Shown here piece after piece: positions 45,015 to 53,684 of a stretch of 64,000 bases of DNA. The notes under the pieces are model-generated. The model searched no databases, was not told where the DNA came from, and saw only the letters and a program-made list of their open reading frames with translations. Origin of the DNA: Anaerofustis stercorihominis (GTDB taxonomy: Bacteria; Bacillota; Clostridia; Eubacteriales; Anaerofustaceae); NCBI RefSeq assembly GCF_024623185.1, contig NZ_JANJZK010000007.1:57554-121553 (forward strand), in the 5' to 3' direction. How positions within the stretch are numbered: the stretch's first letter is position 1; every line of letters starts with the position of its first letter. The translations under genes were made by a program, and so were the position numbers.

Positions 45015-46532
45015 ATGAAAGAGATTTTTACGCCCATCGTTGATATAAGAAGAAAAGTATTTAAAGAAGTGGCACTGCTTGCTTATGAAAATAAGGAGCT
45101 TGAACTTGAAAAATTAGCTTCAAAAATAGTAGAGGATCAAGATAACAAGATAACCAACAAAAAAAGAGAAAAGGCTTTGATTTTGGAAAGAATAAGGCTT
45201 GCTCTCGGGCTTGATGTAAGCAGTAACGAAAATCCTTTTGATGAAGATAAGGATAGAGAAGATATAAAGGGAGAAAAAAATGTACTTAAATTACCTCTTG
45301 TAAATGTAGTTTCCAAGGCTTGTATGCAGTGTGAAGAGAATACTGTTTTTGTCACAAATAACTGTAGAGGCTGTTATGCTCATCCGTGCAGTGAAGTTTG
45401 CCCGGTCGATGCCGTTTACTTCGAGAACGGGAAAAGCGTAATAAATAAGGATAAATGCGTGAGGTGCGGAAGATGTGTGGAAGCTTGTCCTTATAATGCT
45501 ATAGTCAAATACGACAGACCTTGCAAAGCAAGCTGCGGGGTCAACGCATATACCGAGGACGAAGAGGGGAATGCAAAGATAGATTATGAAAAATGCGTTT
45601 CCTGCGGACAGTGTATAGTTGCTTGTCCTTTTGGTGTGGTAAGTGATAAATCGGAAATTTATCAAACTATAAAGGCTATTCAAAATAATAATGAAGTGAT
45701 TGCGGAAATCGCACCTGCATTCGTAGGTCAGTTCGGAAAAGGTGCCAGTCCCGAAAAGATAAAAGAAGCATTAATAAAACTGGGGTTCAGCGATGTTATC
45801 GAAGTTGCCCTCGGAGCCGATATGGGTGCTGTTTTCGAAGCAAAGCATTTCATCGAAAAGGTAAAGACAGGTGAAGAGCCTTTTCTTGCTACTTCATGCT
45901 GTCCGTCATGGGCTGTTATGGCAAAGAGAGATTATCCGGACATTGCACCATATGTTTCTCCGGCACTTACACCAATGGTAGCAACCGCAAGAGTAATAAA
46001 AGAAAATCATCCAAATTCAAAAATAGTTTTTATAGGACCGTGCTCCGCTAAGAAGCTTGAAGCGAACAGAAGAAGCGTAAAAAGCGATGTTGATTATGTC
46101 CTTACATTTGAAGAGGTCGCAGGAATGTTTGAAGCAAAAGGAATAGATGTAGACAGCTTTGAAGGTGAAAGACTTGATGATGCAACGGCTGCAGGAAGAG
46201 GCTACGGATATTCCGGAGGTGTTACAAAAGCTATTGTGGGTGCAATAAATAAACTCGATCCAGAACTTGAAGTTATGACAGACAGAGCCGACGGTCTTAA
46301 AGGATGTAAGAAGATCCTTACTCTTGCAAAATCAGGTAAAAGAAACGGATATCTTTTGGAAGGTATGGGCTGTCCGGGAGGTTGCGTAGGAGGAATGGGA
46401 ACACTTATTTCTCAGGCTAAAGGAGAGAAAGAAATAAAAGGATTTGAAAATAAAGCAGATAAAAAAGAAGCTTACGAAAATAAATATGTAAAAGAAATAG
46501 ATGAGGCAGGTATAGATGATGGAAAGATGTAA
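45015..46532 (+). CDS. Monomeric [FeFe]-hydrogenase (group B type)
   Basis: 505 residues. Ferredoxin-like Fe-S sites are in CMQCEEN, NCRGCYAHPCSEVCP, CVRCGRCVEACP (about 148-159) and CVSCGQCIVACP (about 194-204). The catalytic H-cluster motifs are TSCCPSW (Cys295, Cys296), GPCSAKKLE (Cys343) and GMGCPGGCVGG (Cys453, Cys457). The GPC-SAKK second motif instead of MPC-xxK is typical of group B enzymes of Clostridia. It may oxidise ferredoxin to make H2 or act as a sensor. The gene overlaps the macrodomain gene by 17 bases. Confidence 0.9.
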   Translation: MKEIFTPIVDIRRKVFKEVALLAYENKELELEKLASKIVEDQDNKITNKKREKALILERIRLALGLDVSSNENPFDEDKDREDIKGEKNVLKLPLVNVVSKACMQCEENTVFVTNNCRGCYAHPCSEVCPVDAVYFENGKSVINKDKCVRCGRCVEACPYNAIVKYDRPCKASCGVNAYTEDEEGNAKIDYEKCVSCGQCIVACPFGVVSDKSEIYQTIKAIQNNNEVIAEIAPAFVGQFGKGASPEKIKEALIKLGFSDVIEVALGADMGAVFEAKHFIEKVKTGEEPFLATSCCPSWAVMAKRDYPDIAPYVSPALTPMVATARVIKENHPNSKIVFIGPCSAKKLEANRRSVKSDVDYVLTFEEVAGMFEAKGIDVDSFEGERLDDATAAGRGYGYSGGVTKAIVGAINKLDPELEVMTDRADGLKGCKKILTLAKSGKRNGYLLEGMGCPGGCVGGMGTLISQAKGEKEIKGFENKADKKEAYENKYVKEIDEAGIDDGKM

Positions 46533-47040
46533 AATCGTTTTGGGAGATATCACAAATGAAGAGACCGACGCTATAGTCAATGCCGCTAACACCTCCTTGC
46601 TTGGAGGAGGAGGCGTTGACGGCGCCATACATAGAGCCGCAGGGAAAGAACTTCTCGAAGAATGCAGGACCCTTCATGGGTGTAAGACTGGGGAAGCTAA
46701 GATAACTAAGGGATATAGCTTAAAAGCTAAGTATGTTATCCATACCGTAGGACCGGTATACAGAGGCGGGAGAGATAATGAAGCTTTGCTTCTTAAAAAT
46801 GCTTATAAAAATTCCCTTAAAGTTGCCAAAGAAAATGGGGTTAAGACCATCGCTTTTCCTTCTATAAGCACAGGGGTATATTCTTATCCTTTGAATGAAG
46901 CAAGTGAGATCGCCGTAAATACGATACTGGATTTTTTAAGTAAAGATGATACAATAGAAGAAGTAAAGATAGTTTGTTTTGATAAAAGGACTTATGATTA
47001 TTATGTAAAATCATTAGAGAAATTCGGAGATAAAATATGA
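46516..47040 (+). CDS. Macrodomain protein (ADP-ribose/O-acetyl-ADP-ribose hydrolase-like)
   Basis: 174 residues. The macro fold is clear: LGDITNEETDAIVNAANTSLLGGGGVDGAIHRAAG, then HTVGPVY and PSISTGVYSYP, as in YmdB/MacroD-type deacetylases of O-acetyl-ADP-ribose or ADP-ribosyl hydrolases. The start is inside the hydrogenase gene and the end overlaps the fluoride channel gene, so all three appear translationally coupled; ATG at 46516 or 46519 are both possible. The target modification is unknown. Confidence 0.9.
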   Translation: MMERCKIVLGDITNEETDAIVNAANTSLLGGGGVDGAIHRAAGKELLEECRTLHGCKTGEAKITKGYSLKAKYVIHTVGPVYRGGRDNEALLLKNAYKNSLKVAKENGVKTIAFPSISTGVYSYPLNEASEIAVNTILDFLSKDDTIEEVKIVCFDKRTYDYYVKSLEKFGDKI

Positions 47041-47411
47041 TAAATATATTGTTTGTAGGATTAGGCGGTTTTATAGGGGCTTCACTCAGGTATTTGGCAG
47101 GGAATATTTTTTCTTTCACTTCTGACTTTCCCTTTGTGACATTGATGATAAATCTGGTCGGTGCTTTCTTGATAGGATTTATTTCTTCAGTTGCGGGAAG
47201 CAGCGGATACATAAGCAAAGATTTGCAGCTATTTTTACAAACCGGGATTTGCGGAGGATTTACTACTTTTTCGACATTCTCTTTGGAGACGGTAAATTTG
47301 ATTGAATGCGGAAGATTAGTATTTGCGGGATTATATGTTTTATCAAGTGTAATCCTTTGTATAATAGGTGTCTTAATCGGAAAATACGTTGCGGGTTTGA
47401 TTGTAAATTAA
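47037..47411 (+). CDS. crcB: Fluoride ion channel Fluc/CrcB
   Basis: 124 residues and four membrane segments. GGFIGASLRYLAG, the Asn in LMINLVGAFLIGF and GGFTTFSTFSLE are the channel-lining signatures of Fluc. A dimer in opposite orientations exports fluoride. Its ATG overlaps the macrodomain stop (four bases). No fluoride riboswitch is seen, since it sits inside an operon. Confidence 0.93.
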   Translation: MINILFVGLGGFIGASLRYLAGNIFSFTSDFPFVTLMINLVGAFLIGFISSVAGSSGYISKDLQLFLQTGICGGFTTFSTFSLETVNLIECGRLVFAGLYVLSSVILCIIGVLIGKYVAGLIVN

Positions 47412-47440
47412 AAGCAGACTAAAATAGTCTGCTTTTTTGT
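47410..47440. terminator. Bidirectional terminator
   Basis: AAAAGCAGACT and AGTCTGCTTTT form an 11-bp stem with a 5-base loop and T runs on both strands, between crcB (+) and the Xre gene (-). Confidence 0.88.
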
Positions 47441-47448
47441 TTTTATTC

Positions 47449-47655
47449 TTAATCTTTTTGATATTCCAAAATATCCCCCGGCTGACAACCCAGGACTTCA
47501 CATATTGAATTTAGTGTAGAAAATCTTATTGCGCTTATTTTTCCTCTTTTTATATTTGATAGATTTACATTTGATATACCTACCTTATCGGCAAGTTCTC
47601 CAAGGGATATTTTCCTGTCCGCCATTACTCTGTCCAATCTTAATATAATTGCCAT
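47449..47655 (-). CDS. YozG-like small Xre regulator
   Basis: 68 residues, all HTH: LRLDRVMADRKISLGELADKVGISNVNLSNIKRGKISAIRFSTLNSICEVLGCQPGDILEYQ. This subgroup is usually encoded next to DUF2975 membrane proteins, as here (eight bases downstream of one). It probably regulates its own two-gene operon. Confidence 0.85.
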   Translation of the reverse strand: MAIILRLDRVMADRKISLGELADKVGISNVNLSNIKRGKISAIRFSTLNSICEVLGCQPGDILEYQKD

Positions 47656-47663
47656 ATTTACTC

Positions 47664-48209
47664 CTATAATGTTTCGTCTGCGTCTTTTTGAAGCACGGCT
47701 CCGTATGCAAATATTTCGGATAAGCAGTAAAATACTATTACGACCAAAATCATCGAAAAGTTAAAATTTATCGTTGCTGTCGTTCTAAATAATGTTGCTA
47801 TGGAAATGGATAATACGGGAGGGACTATCACCAATATCTTCATTATGTTCGCTATTTTTTTTATGATATTGATATTTTTTATATCAAAAGGTGTATGACT
47901 GTTTTCTATGCTCTCAAATAGAATTAGAGTACTGTCCATTAGTATATATAAAATAATTCCGGAGATCAATGCGTTTATAAATTCCAATACTGCGTAAGGA
48001 ACATTCAGTGTCCCGTTTATGATGTAATCTTCTGATAAAATATTTGATACGGAAGTCCAGATCCCTTCGGTTTGTCCTATCGACAATAATGTAACTCCTA
48101 TTGCCATAGCTATAAGTATCATTGCTATGATTAAACATACTTTTGTTATTTTGCAAAATATACAAATAACCTTGCTTAAACTGTTTATTTTCTCTTTTTG
48201 TTCGTTCAT
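47664..48209 (-). CDS. DUF2975 membrane protein
   Basis: 181 residues with four hydrophobic segments (about 18-42, 70-92, 115-140, 145-170) and the arrangement typical of DUF2975. It is cotranscribed with the YozG-like regulator, the standard partner. Function is unknown; a membrane sensor or anti-regulator role is a guess. AAGGAGAAAT precedes the ATG. Confidence 0.75.
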   Translation of the reverse strand: MNEQKEKINSLSKVICIFCKITKVCLIIAMILIAMAIGVTLLSIGQTEGIWTSVSNILSEDYIINGTLNVPYAVLEFINALISGIILYILMDSTLILFESIENSHTPFDIKNINIIKKIANIMKILVIVPPVLSISIATLFRTTATINFNFSMILVVIVFYCLSEIFAYGAVLQKDADETL

Positions 48210-48379
48210 TTTATTTCTCCTTAAATTTATCTTGATTTAAAGATATCATCTTTTAACTTGTTTGTCAATAAATATTTAATGATAAACGATAAATATTTTA
48301 TATTTCACATAAAATACTATAGTAAAATTTAAATTTATTTTATTAAACTTATGTGTTAATATAACTGAGAGGTAATAAA

Positions 48380-48907
48380 ATGAAACGTATCCCGAACATA
48401 ATAACCGCATCAAGAATAATTTTTACAATGTTATTATTTTTTATATCCAATAATGATATTTTATTTATTTGTCTATATCTTTTATGCGGGTTAAGTGATG
48501 TGCTTGACGGATATATTGCCGGAAAGTATCATTTTGAAAGTAGTTTCGGAGCTATGTTTGATAGCTTTGCGGATTTTATTTTTGATATACTTATTCTTAA
48601 ATTACTCTTTAAACTTATAGGTATTAAAATAATATATTTTATTTTAATAATTTTATTTATTAAGCTGATTACCTTTTTTGTAGGATACAAAAAATATAAA
48701 AAGCTTGCTTTTTTACATACGTGGTTAAATAAAGTATCCGGGATATTGCTCTTCATATTTCCCGTAATATATCTGAAATATAAATCCGATATTATTATTT
48801 ATATTTTGTTTGTTTTTGCTTTTATATCTGCACTAGAAGAGCTTATTATAACTTTAAAATCCAAAGAACTTGATTTGGATATCAAGTGTATTTTTAAAAT
48901 AAAATGA
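48380..48907 (+). CDS. CDP-alcohol phosphatidyltransferase family protein
   Basis: 175 residues with about five membrane segments. The family motif appears as DVLDGYIAGKYHFESSFG then AMFDSFAD, giving the four required Asp and the Gly, though the usual Arg after the motif Ala is Gly. The N-terminus IPNIITASRIIFTMLLFF resembles PgsA/CdsA-partner enzymes. It joins CDP-diacylglycerol and an alcohol (glycerol phosphate, inositol phosphate or serine); which one is not clear. Confidence 0.82.
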   Translation: MKRIPNIITASRIIFTMLLFFISNNDILFICLYLLCGLSDVLDGYIAGKYHFESSFGAMFDSFADFIFDILILKLLFKLIGIKIIYFILIILFIKLITFFVGYKKYKKLAFLHTWLNKVSGILLFIFPVIYLKYKSDIIIYILFVFAFISALEELIITLKSKELDLDIKCIFKIK

Positions 48908-49032
48908 ATTATTTGTCTCTTGGGATATACTTCCTTAAAAATTATAATATGATTAAAAAAGTTTTAATTTTACAAAAAAGATGTTATTATACAATATATT
49001 TAAAAACAATTTTATTTTATAAGGAGTAATTT

Positions 49033-49845
49033 ATGAAAAAAATAATTGGATTGATTATGTCATTGATGATTTTAACCATTCCTCTGTCAAATGTTTTGGC
49101 AATAAATGCGGGACAGGAAATGGTAGCTATAGGTTCAAATTTGAGTGATGATCAAAGAAAGACAGTTTATGATTATTTCGGTAAAGAAGAAGGCGATGTC
49201 AATGAAGTTGACATTACGATAGATGATGAAAAGAAATATCTTGAAAACGTCGATCCTTCGAGGATAGGAAGTAAGAGTTTATCTTCTATATACATCTTAA
49301 CAAGAGATAAAGGTGAAGGGCTTGATATTGAACTGCATAATATCGACTGGCTTACAAAAGATATTTATGAAAATGCTTTGACTACTGTAGGTATAACCGA
49401 TGCTAAAATAGTTATAGCTTCACCTATAAATGTTTCGGGCACGGCGGCTCTTATGGGCGTATATAAAGCTTATGAACAGATGAGCGGTGAAACGGTTCCC
49501 GAAGAAACAAAAGAGGCTGCGACGGAAGAACTTGTCACAACAGGTGAATTATCCGATGATATAGGAAGCGAAGACGCTTCAAATCTCGTTAATGAATTAA
49601 AATTATCAATGGATGATATAAAGGATGCGGATGACAGTACTGTTAAAGAGAAAATTAACGAAATAGCTAATGAAAAAGATATTACATTGACAGATGAACA
49701 AGTTGAACAATTATTGAAGCTTGCAAGAAATCTTGAAAATGTAGATTTAAGCAGTGTTTCGGAACAATTACAAAATATATCCGATAAGTTTAATGATTCG
49801 GGACTTTGGGATAAGATAGTTAATTTTGTAAAAGATTTGTTTTAA
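49033..49845 (+). CDS. Secreted DUF1002 protein
   Basis: 270 residues with a cleavable signal (IIGLIMSLMILTIPLSNVLA). The mature part matches DUF1002: IGSNLSDDQRKTVYDYFG, then IYILTRDKGEGLDIELHNIDWLTKDIYENALTTVGITDAKIVIASPINVSGTAALMGVYKAYE. The C-terminal half is acidic and helical. The role is unknown in the family. TAAGGAG precedes the ATG; a terminator follows. Confidence 0.82.
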   Translation: MKKIIGLIMSLMILTIPLSNVLAINAGQEMVAIGSNLSDDQRKTVYDYFGKEEGDVNEVDITIDDEKKYLENVDPSRIGSKSLSSIYILTRDKGEGLDIELHNIDWLTKDIYENALTTVGITDAKIVIASPINVSGTAALMGVYKAYEQMSGETVPEETKEAATEELVTTGELSDDIGSEDASNLVNELKLSMDDIKDADDSTVKEKINEIANEKDITLTDEQVEQLLKLARNLENVDLSSVSEQLQNISDKFNDSGLWDKIVNFVKDLF

Positions 49846-49864
49846 GCTGGAATATTAAAATAGT

Positions 49865-49899
49865 AAAAACCTGTACAATATGTTGTACAGGTTTTATTT
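49865..49899 (+). terminator. Intrinsic terminator after the DUF1002 gene
   Basis: AAAACCTGTACAA and TTGTACAGGTTTT form a 13-bp stem with a 4-base loop, followed by TATTTT. Confidence 0.9.
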
Positions 49900-50077
49900 T
49901 GAATTCTAACGGTGTTTTTTAGCATAGATAAATCATTTAAGATTTTTATATTTGGGGTCTTATTTGATATTGTATGACATTTAGTATAAATGTATTGAAT
50001 TATTATTTAAAATTATATTTGATAGAGAACCTTAATTATTAATCGATTTTGCATATATTTCAAAAAGCATAAATATT

Positions 50078-50107
50078 AAAAAACACCCTGAGGGTGTCTT
50101 TTTAATA
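50078..50107 (-). terminator. Terminator of the ECF S-component gene
   Basis: ACACCCT/AGGGTGT with a 1-base core loop reads into a T run on the minus strand, at the end of the gene at 50102-50617. Confidence 0.75.
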
Positions 50108-50617
50108 TTGTTCCGTTTTATAACATATTTTATTTTTAATAAGTATCTTTGCTATAGGTACGCCTATAACTATAGCTACCATATCCGAAATGAATTCTCC
50201 GGGCATTGAAGCCATCGGTGCAATCCAGTTTCCGTAAATCAGTGCTTCCGCAAGGTAATATCCGCCCATACCTATTATGGTGTATATGACCATAGCAAGG
50301 ATAACTCCGGAAATTCCTTTTTTAAGAAGAAGCTTTGATACTACGATACCTTGAATGAGCCTTATCACGAATGTAAAAGGTGCCCATACCGCATAAGGGG
50401 AGAGCATATCAAACAGTCCCATACCTATTGCTCCGGCTAACCCTGCTTCCACAGGCATAAGTAAGAATGTTGCTATTACTAAAACCGATCCTCCGAGGTG
50501 GATAAGTCCTCCGTCCGTAAATGAAATCGGTAATCTTATATTAATGTATGTTGCAATAAATATAAGTGCCGCCATTACTCCCGTCAATACTACATTTAAA
50601 GTCTTTTTGTTTGCCAT
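50102..50617 (-). CDS. ECF transporter S component
   Basis: 171 residues with five to six membrane segments. NVVLTGVMAALIFIATYINIRLPISFTDGGLIHLGGSVLVIATFLL is typical of the ECF S-component superfamily (DUF1393-like group). S components bind a vitamin or precursor and use a shared EcfAAT module, which is not in this window. The vitamin cannot be read from sequence, and no riboswitch was seen upstream. A promoter with 17-base spacing lies just upstream. Confidence 0.85.
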   Translation of the reverse strand: MANKKTLNVVLTGVMAALIFIATYINIRLPISFTDGGLIHLGGSVLVIATFLLMPVEAGLAGAIGMGLFDMLSPYAVWAPFTFVIRLIQGIVVSKLLLKKGISGVILAMVIYTIIGMGGYYLAEALIYGNWIAPMASMPGEFISDMVAIVIGVPIAKILIKNKICYKTEQY

Positions 50618-50646
50618 AATTTCCTCCTGTCAAATTGCTTTTTGTT

Positions 50647-50675
50647 ATTATAGACTTAATCTTTTTATATTGCAA
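50647..50675 (-). promoter_or_regulatory. SigA promoter of the S-component gene
   Basis: On the minus strand TTGCAA (50675-50670) and TATAAT (50652-50647) are 17 bases apart, about 30 bases before the start codon. Confidence 0.65.
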
Positions 50676-50775
50676 GGTCAAATTCAGTATATATGTGTAT
50701 TTTTATGCAAAAGTTGACATATTTTTTACTTTGTATTTTTTATAGTTATATTGTAATAATTAGGAGGTAAATGAA

Positions 50776-51276
50776 ATGAAACTGATTAAGATGGAACGAA
50801 TAGGAACTATACTCATTGTGTTATTTACTTTAATACTCTCAAACTTATATTTATCTACGGATATGGGACTGTTCAGAGTGGTGGGAGCAAATAATGCCAG
50901 CGTTATGGAACAGATGAAAGTGATTTATTTTTCTTTGATATTCTTTATAATCATAGAAATGTTATTCAAGGTCCAGTATAATGATAATTTCTTTTATGCA
51001 AAAGCGATAAGTTCTTACATATTGGTATTCAGCGTACCTATGCTTTTTTATACATTTAAAAATATGTTCGGAGTTATGAATATGTTTATGTATATATTAC
51101 TTATATTTTTAGCTGCTTTATTATGTCAAAGCTTCAGCTGCAAGATACTTCTCGATGAACAAATCGGTACTCTGAAAGGGAAACTCATAAGTATTTTGAG
51201 CATACTTCTGCTTGGTATCATCCTTGTTTATTTTTCTTATAATCCCCTTTCTACGCCTATATTTATGGCAGGTTAA
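50776..51276 (+). CDS. Membrane protein of unknown function
   Basis: 166 residues with five hydrophobic segments (about 9-27, 50-64, 78-94, 100-118, 136-155). The ending YFSYNPLSTPIF recalls DUF6512-type proteins, but this is weak. No signal peptide or known motif was found. AGGAGG lies before the ATG. It is not obviously linked to either neighbour. Confidence 0.6.
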   Translation: MKLIKMERIGTILIVLFTLILSNLYLSTDMGLFRVVGANNASVMEQMKVIYFSLIFFIIIEMLFKVQYNDNFFYAKAISSYILVFSVPMLFYTFKNMFGVMNMFMYILLIFLAALLCQSFSCKILLDEQIGTLKGKLISILSILLLGIILVYFSYNPLSTPIFMAG

Positions 51277-51301
51277 ATTTTTATTAATGTATCTAATATA
51301 A

Positions 51302-51329
51302 TTGCAATAACTGAAAATAATGTTATAAT
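51302..51329 (+). promoter_or_regulatory. SigA promoter of the asp23/nusB genes
   Basis: TTGCAA (51302-51307) and TATAAT (51324-51329) with a 16-base spacer, about 50 bases before the Asp23-like ATG. Confidence 0.6.
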
Positions 51330-51377
51330 TGTATTATTAATGATGAGTATAGAATTTTACTATTCGGAGGTAAATTT

Positions 51378-51746
51378 ATGAGTAAGAATATAGAAGAAAA
51401 TATCGGTATCAAAGAGACTTTGGAAAAAGGCGATGAACTAAATATAAGCGAAAACGTCATTACTTCCATCGTTGGGCTTGTAACTGCCGAAATAGACGGT
51501 ATAAGCGGATTTTACGGCGGTCTTGATATAGGTGAACTGTTTGGTAAAAAGAACGTGGGAAAAGGTGTGAAGACTATTATAAGTGGAAAGAAACTTATAA
51601 TCGATGTCTCTCTCATAATCAAGTACGGAGCGATTATCCCCGAGCTTACAAGTGAAGTAAAGAAAAAGGTAAAACAGGCAATAGAATCCATGACGGGATA
51701 TAGTGTAATACAAGTAAATGTTTATGTTGAAGGGCTTGAATGCTAA
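51378..51746 (+). CDS. Asp23/Gls24 family protein
   Basis: 122 residues. ISENVITSIVGLVTAEIDGISGFYGG and VKTIISGKKLIIDVSLIIKYGAIIPELTSEVKKKVKQAIESMTGYSVIQVNVYVEGL are the family pattern. These proteins are abundant membrane-associated or envelope-stress proteins. Next to nusB it corresponds to the usual YqhY position in Firmicutes, where it is linked to fatty acid/acetyl-CoA carboxylase control. Confidence 0.9.
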   Translation: MSKNIEENIGIKETLEKGDELNISENVITSIVGLVTAEIDGISGFYGGLDIGELFGKKNVGKGVKTIISGKKLIIDVSLIIKYGAIIPELTSEVKKKVKQAIESMTGYSVIQVNVYVEGLEC

Positions 51747-51767
51747 TAGCATTTAAAGGAGGATACT

Positions 51768-52166
51768 TTGAAACGAGACGTAGCAAGAGATTTAGTATAT
51801 AAGATAATTTTTCAAATAAATTTTCACGACGATTTTGCTGAAAGATATGAACAAATGATTTTAGACAGCGGTATAAAAGGTACTCAGGGTGAGTATGCCA
51901 AGAAAACGGTAAAAGGTATTTTGGATAACCTTGAAGAAATAGATGATACCATAAAGGATAATTTAAAGGGGTGGAAATTCGAAAGACTATCTACTCATGT
52001 CATTGCGGTACTGAGACTTGGGGTGTTTGAAATAATGTATAACGAAGATATCCCTCCGTTAGTGGGACTGAATGAGGCTGTAAGCCTTGCTCACACATAT
52101 TCTGATGAAAAAGAAGCGACCTTTGTAAACGGGCTTCTTAACAGTGTTTATAAAAAAGTTATTTAA
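51768..52166 (+). CDS. nusB: Transcription antitermination factor NusB
   Basis: 132 residues, TTG start at 51768 after AAAGGAGG. All-helical NusB pattern with LVYKIIFQINFH, ERLSTHVIAVLRLGVFEIMYNEDIPPLVGLNEAVSLAHTYSDEKEATFVNGLLNSVYK. It binds boxA RNA with NusE for antitermination of rRNA operons. It follows the Asp23-like gene as in many Firmicutes. Confidence 0.93.
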   Translation: MKRDVARDLVYKIIFQINFHDDFAERYEQMILDSGIKGTQGEYAKKTVKGILDNLEEIDDTIKDNLKGWKFERLSTHVIAVLRLGVFEIMYNEDIPPLVGLNEAVSLAHTYSDEKEATFVNGLLNSVYKKVI

Positions 52167-52174
52167 TAAATGTA

Positions 52175-52203
52175 TTGACAATACCGTTAGTAAGTGATAA
52201 CAT
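52175..52203 (+). promoter_or_regulatory. SigA promoter of the xseA operon
   Basis: TTGACA (52175-52180) and TAACAT (52198-52203) with a 17-base spacer, 45 bases before xseA. Confidence 0.55.
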
Positions 52204-52247
52204 AGTATTCAATACTAGATGATATGGTTTTAAATATAGGTGTTTAA

Positions 52248-53453
52248 ATGATAGATAATGTAATTTTAACCGTCAGAGATGTTAACAAATATATAAAAAC
52301 ACTGCTTGATTACGATGAACTTTTATCAAATTTGAGAGTGGAAGGAGAAGTGTCTAATTATAAAAGGCACTCTTCGGGACATTTATACTTTTCGATAAAA
52401 GATAACAGCGGAAAAATCAACTGTGTCATGTTCAAATCGGACACATATTCTCTCGCCTTCGAACCAATGGATGGTATGAAGGTAATTATAGAGGGGTATG
52501 TGTCTGTTTTTGAAAGAAACGGTAATTATCAGCTTTATGTCAAAAGCATGAAGAAAAAGGGGATAGGAAGGCTATATGAAGAATATAACAGACTTCTTGA
52601 AGAGCTTAAGGCTCAGGGGTATTTCGACCAAGATAAAAAGAAGTCAATTCCTTCTTTTGTAGATACCGTTGCAGTTGTAACATCACCTACCGGGGCGGCG
52701 GTAAGAGATATAATAAGTGTAATAAAAAGAAGAAATAAGAATATAAAGATAATAGTATGTCCCGTAACGGTTCAGGGAGAGGGAAGCGGTGAAGAAGTCG
52801 CGCAGATGATATATGATATAAACAGGCTCAAGCTTGCTGATGTGATAATCACCGGCAGAGGCGGCGGAAGTATCGAAGAACTCTGGGCTTTTAACGAGAG
52901 AGTCGTTGCTCAGGCGGTTTTTGACAGTGCTATTCCCGTAGTTTCCGCGGTAGGACATGAAACCGACTTTACCATATGCGATTTTGTTGCGGATTTCAGA
53001 GCTCCGACACCTTCCGTTGCAGGGGAAGTCGTAAGCGAACCTTTGGATAATATAGTATATACCGTAGATGTTTATGAAAAGAAGATAAATAATTCTCTTA
53101 AAGGTCTTATCGACAAATATACTGAAAAATTAAATAATATAATAAACAAGCCAGTAATGAAAAGACCAAATGCTTATATAGAAAATATGGAACAGTATAT
53201 CGATACTTTAAAGGATAATATTGATTTAAGTTTATATAATAAGATTAATCTTTTGAAGCATAAAGTAGATTCCAGCGAAAAGCTGATTCATTCTCTGTCG
53301 GCGGTAAGCGTTTTGGAAAGAGGTTTTGCTATTGTAGAAAGTAATAATAAAGTAATAACTTCGGTCAATGATGTAAATGTAAAAGATGAAATAAGTATAA
53401 GAATGAAAGACGGTAAGCTGAATTCTGTTATCAGTGAGATAGAAGGAGAGTAA
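52248..53453 (+). CDS. xseA: Exodeoxyribonuclease VII large subunit
   Basis: 401 residues. The N-terminal OB domain (VEGEVSNYKRHSSGHLYFSIKDNSGKINCVMF) binds single-stranded DNA. The catalytic domain has VTSPTGAAVRDIISVIKRRN, TGRGGGSIEELWAFNE and SAVGHETDFTICDFVADFRAPTPSVAGE. Coiled-coil helices follow at the C-terminus. With XseB it degrades single-stranded DNA. xseB starts two bases after the stop. Confidence 0.95.
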   Translation: MIDNVILTVRDVNKYIKTLLDYDELLSNLRVEGEVSNYKRHSSGHLYFSIKDNSGKINCVMFKSDTYSLAFEPMDGMKVIIEGYVSVFERNGNYQLYVKSMKKKGIGRLYEEYNRLLEELKAQGYFDQDKKKSIPSFVDTVAVVTSPTGAAVRDIISVIKRRNKNIKIIVCPVTVQGEGSGEEVAQMIYDINRLKLADVIITGRGGGSIEELWAFNERVVAQAVFDSAIPVVSAVGHETDFTICDFVADFRAPTPSVAGEVVSEPLDNIVYTVDVYEKKINNSLKGLIDKYTEKLNNIINKPVMKRPNAYIENMEQYIDTLKDNIDLSLYNKINLLKHKVDSSEKLIHSLSAVSVLERGFAIVESNNKVITSVNDVNVKDEISIRMKDGKLNSVISEIEGE

Positions 53454-53454
53454 A

Positions 53455-53682
53455 ATGGGTGATAAAAAAACTTTTGAAGAGAAACTTCAAAGACTTGAAG
53501 AAATAAGTACATTGATGGAAGAATCAAAGATAACCTTGGATAAATCTGTAAAGCTTTATGATGAAGCCGATGTACTTATAAAAGAGCTTAAAGAAGAACT
53601 TACAAAGGCAAGCGAAAAAGTAAAAGTACTGGTAGATAAAAAAGACGATGAACCTATAGTCGAAGATTTTGAAGAGGAATAA
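53455..53682 (+). CDS. xseB: Exodeoxyribonuclease VII small subunit
   Basis: 75 residues. TFEEKLQRLEEISTLMEESKITLDKSVKLYDEADVLIKELKEELTKASEKV is the standard two-helix XseB pattern. It has an acidic tail. It lies between xseA and ispA with 1- and 2-base gaps, a common clostridial order. Confidence 0.93.
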   Translation: MGDKKTFEEKLQRLEEISTLMEESKITLDKSVKLYDEADVLIKELKEELTKASEKVKVLVDKKDDEPIVEDFEEE

Positions 53683-53684
53683 AA

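Noticed and set aside
50618..50775. Possible vitamin riboswitch before the ECF S component
   Set aside because: Only about 30 bases lie between promoter and start codon, too short for an aptamer.
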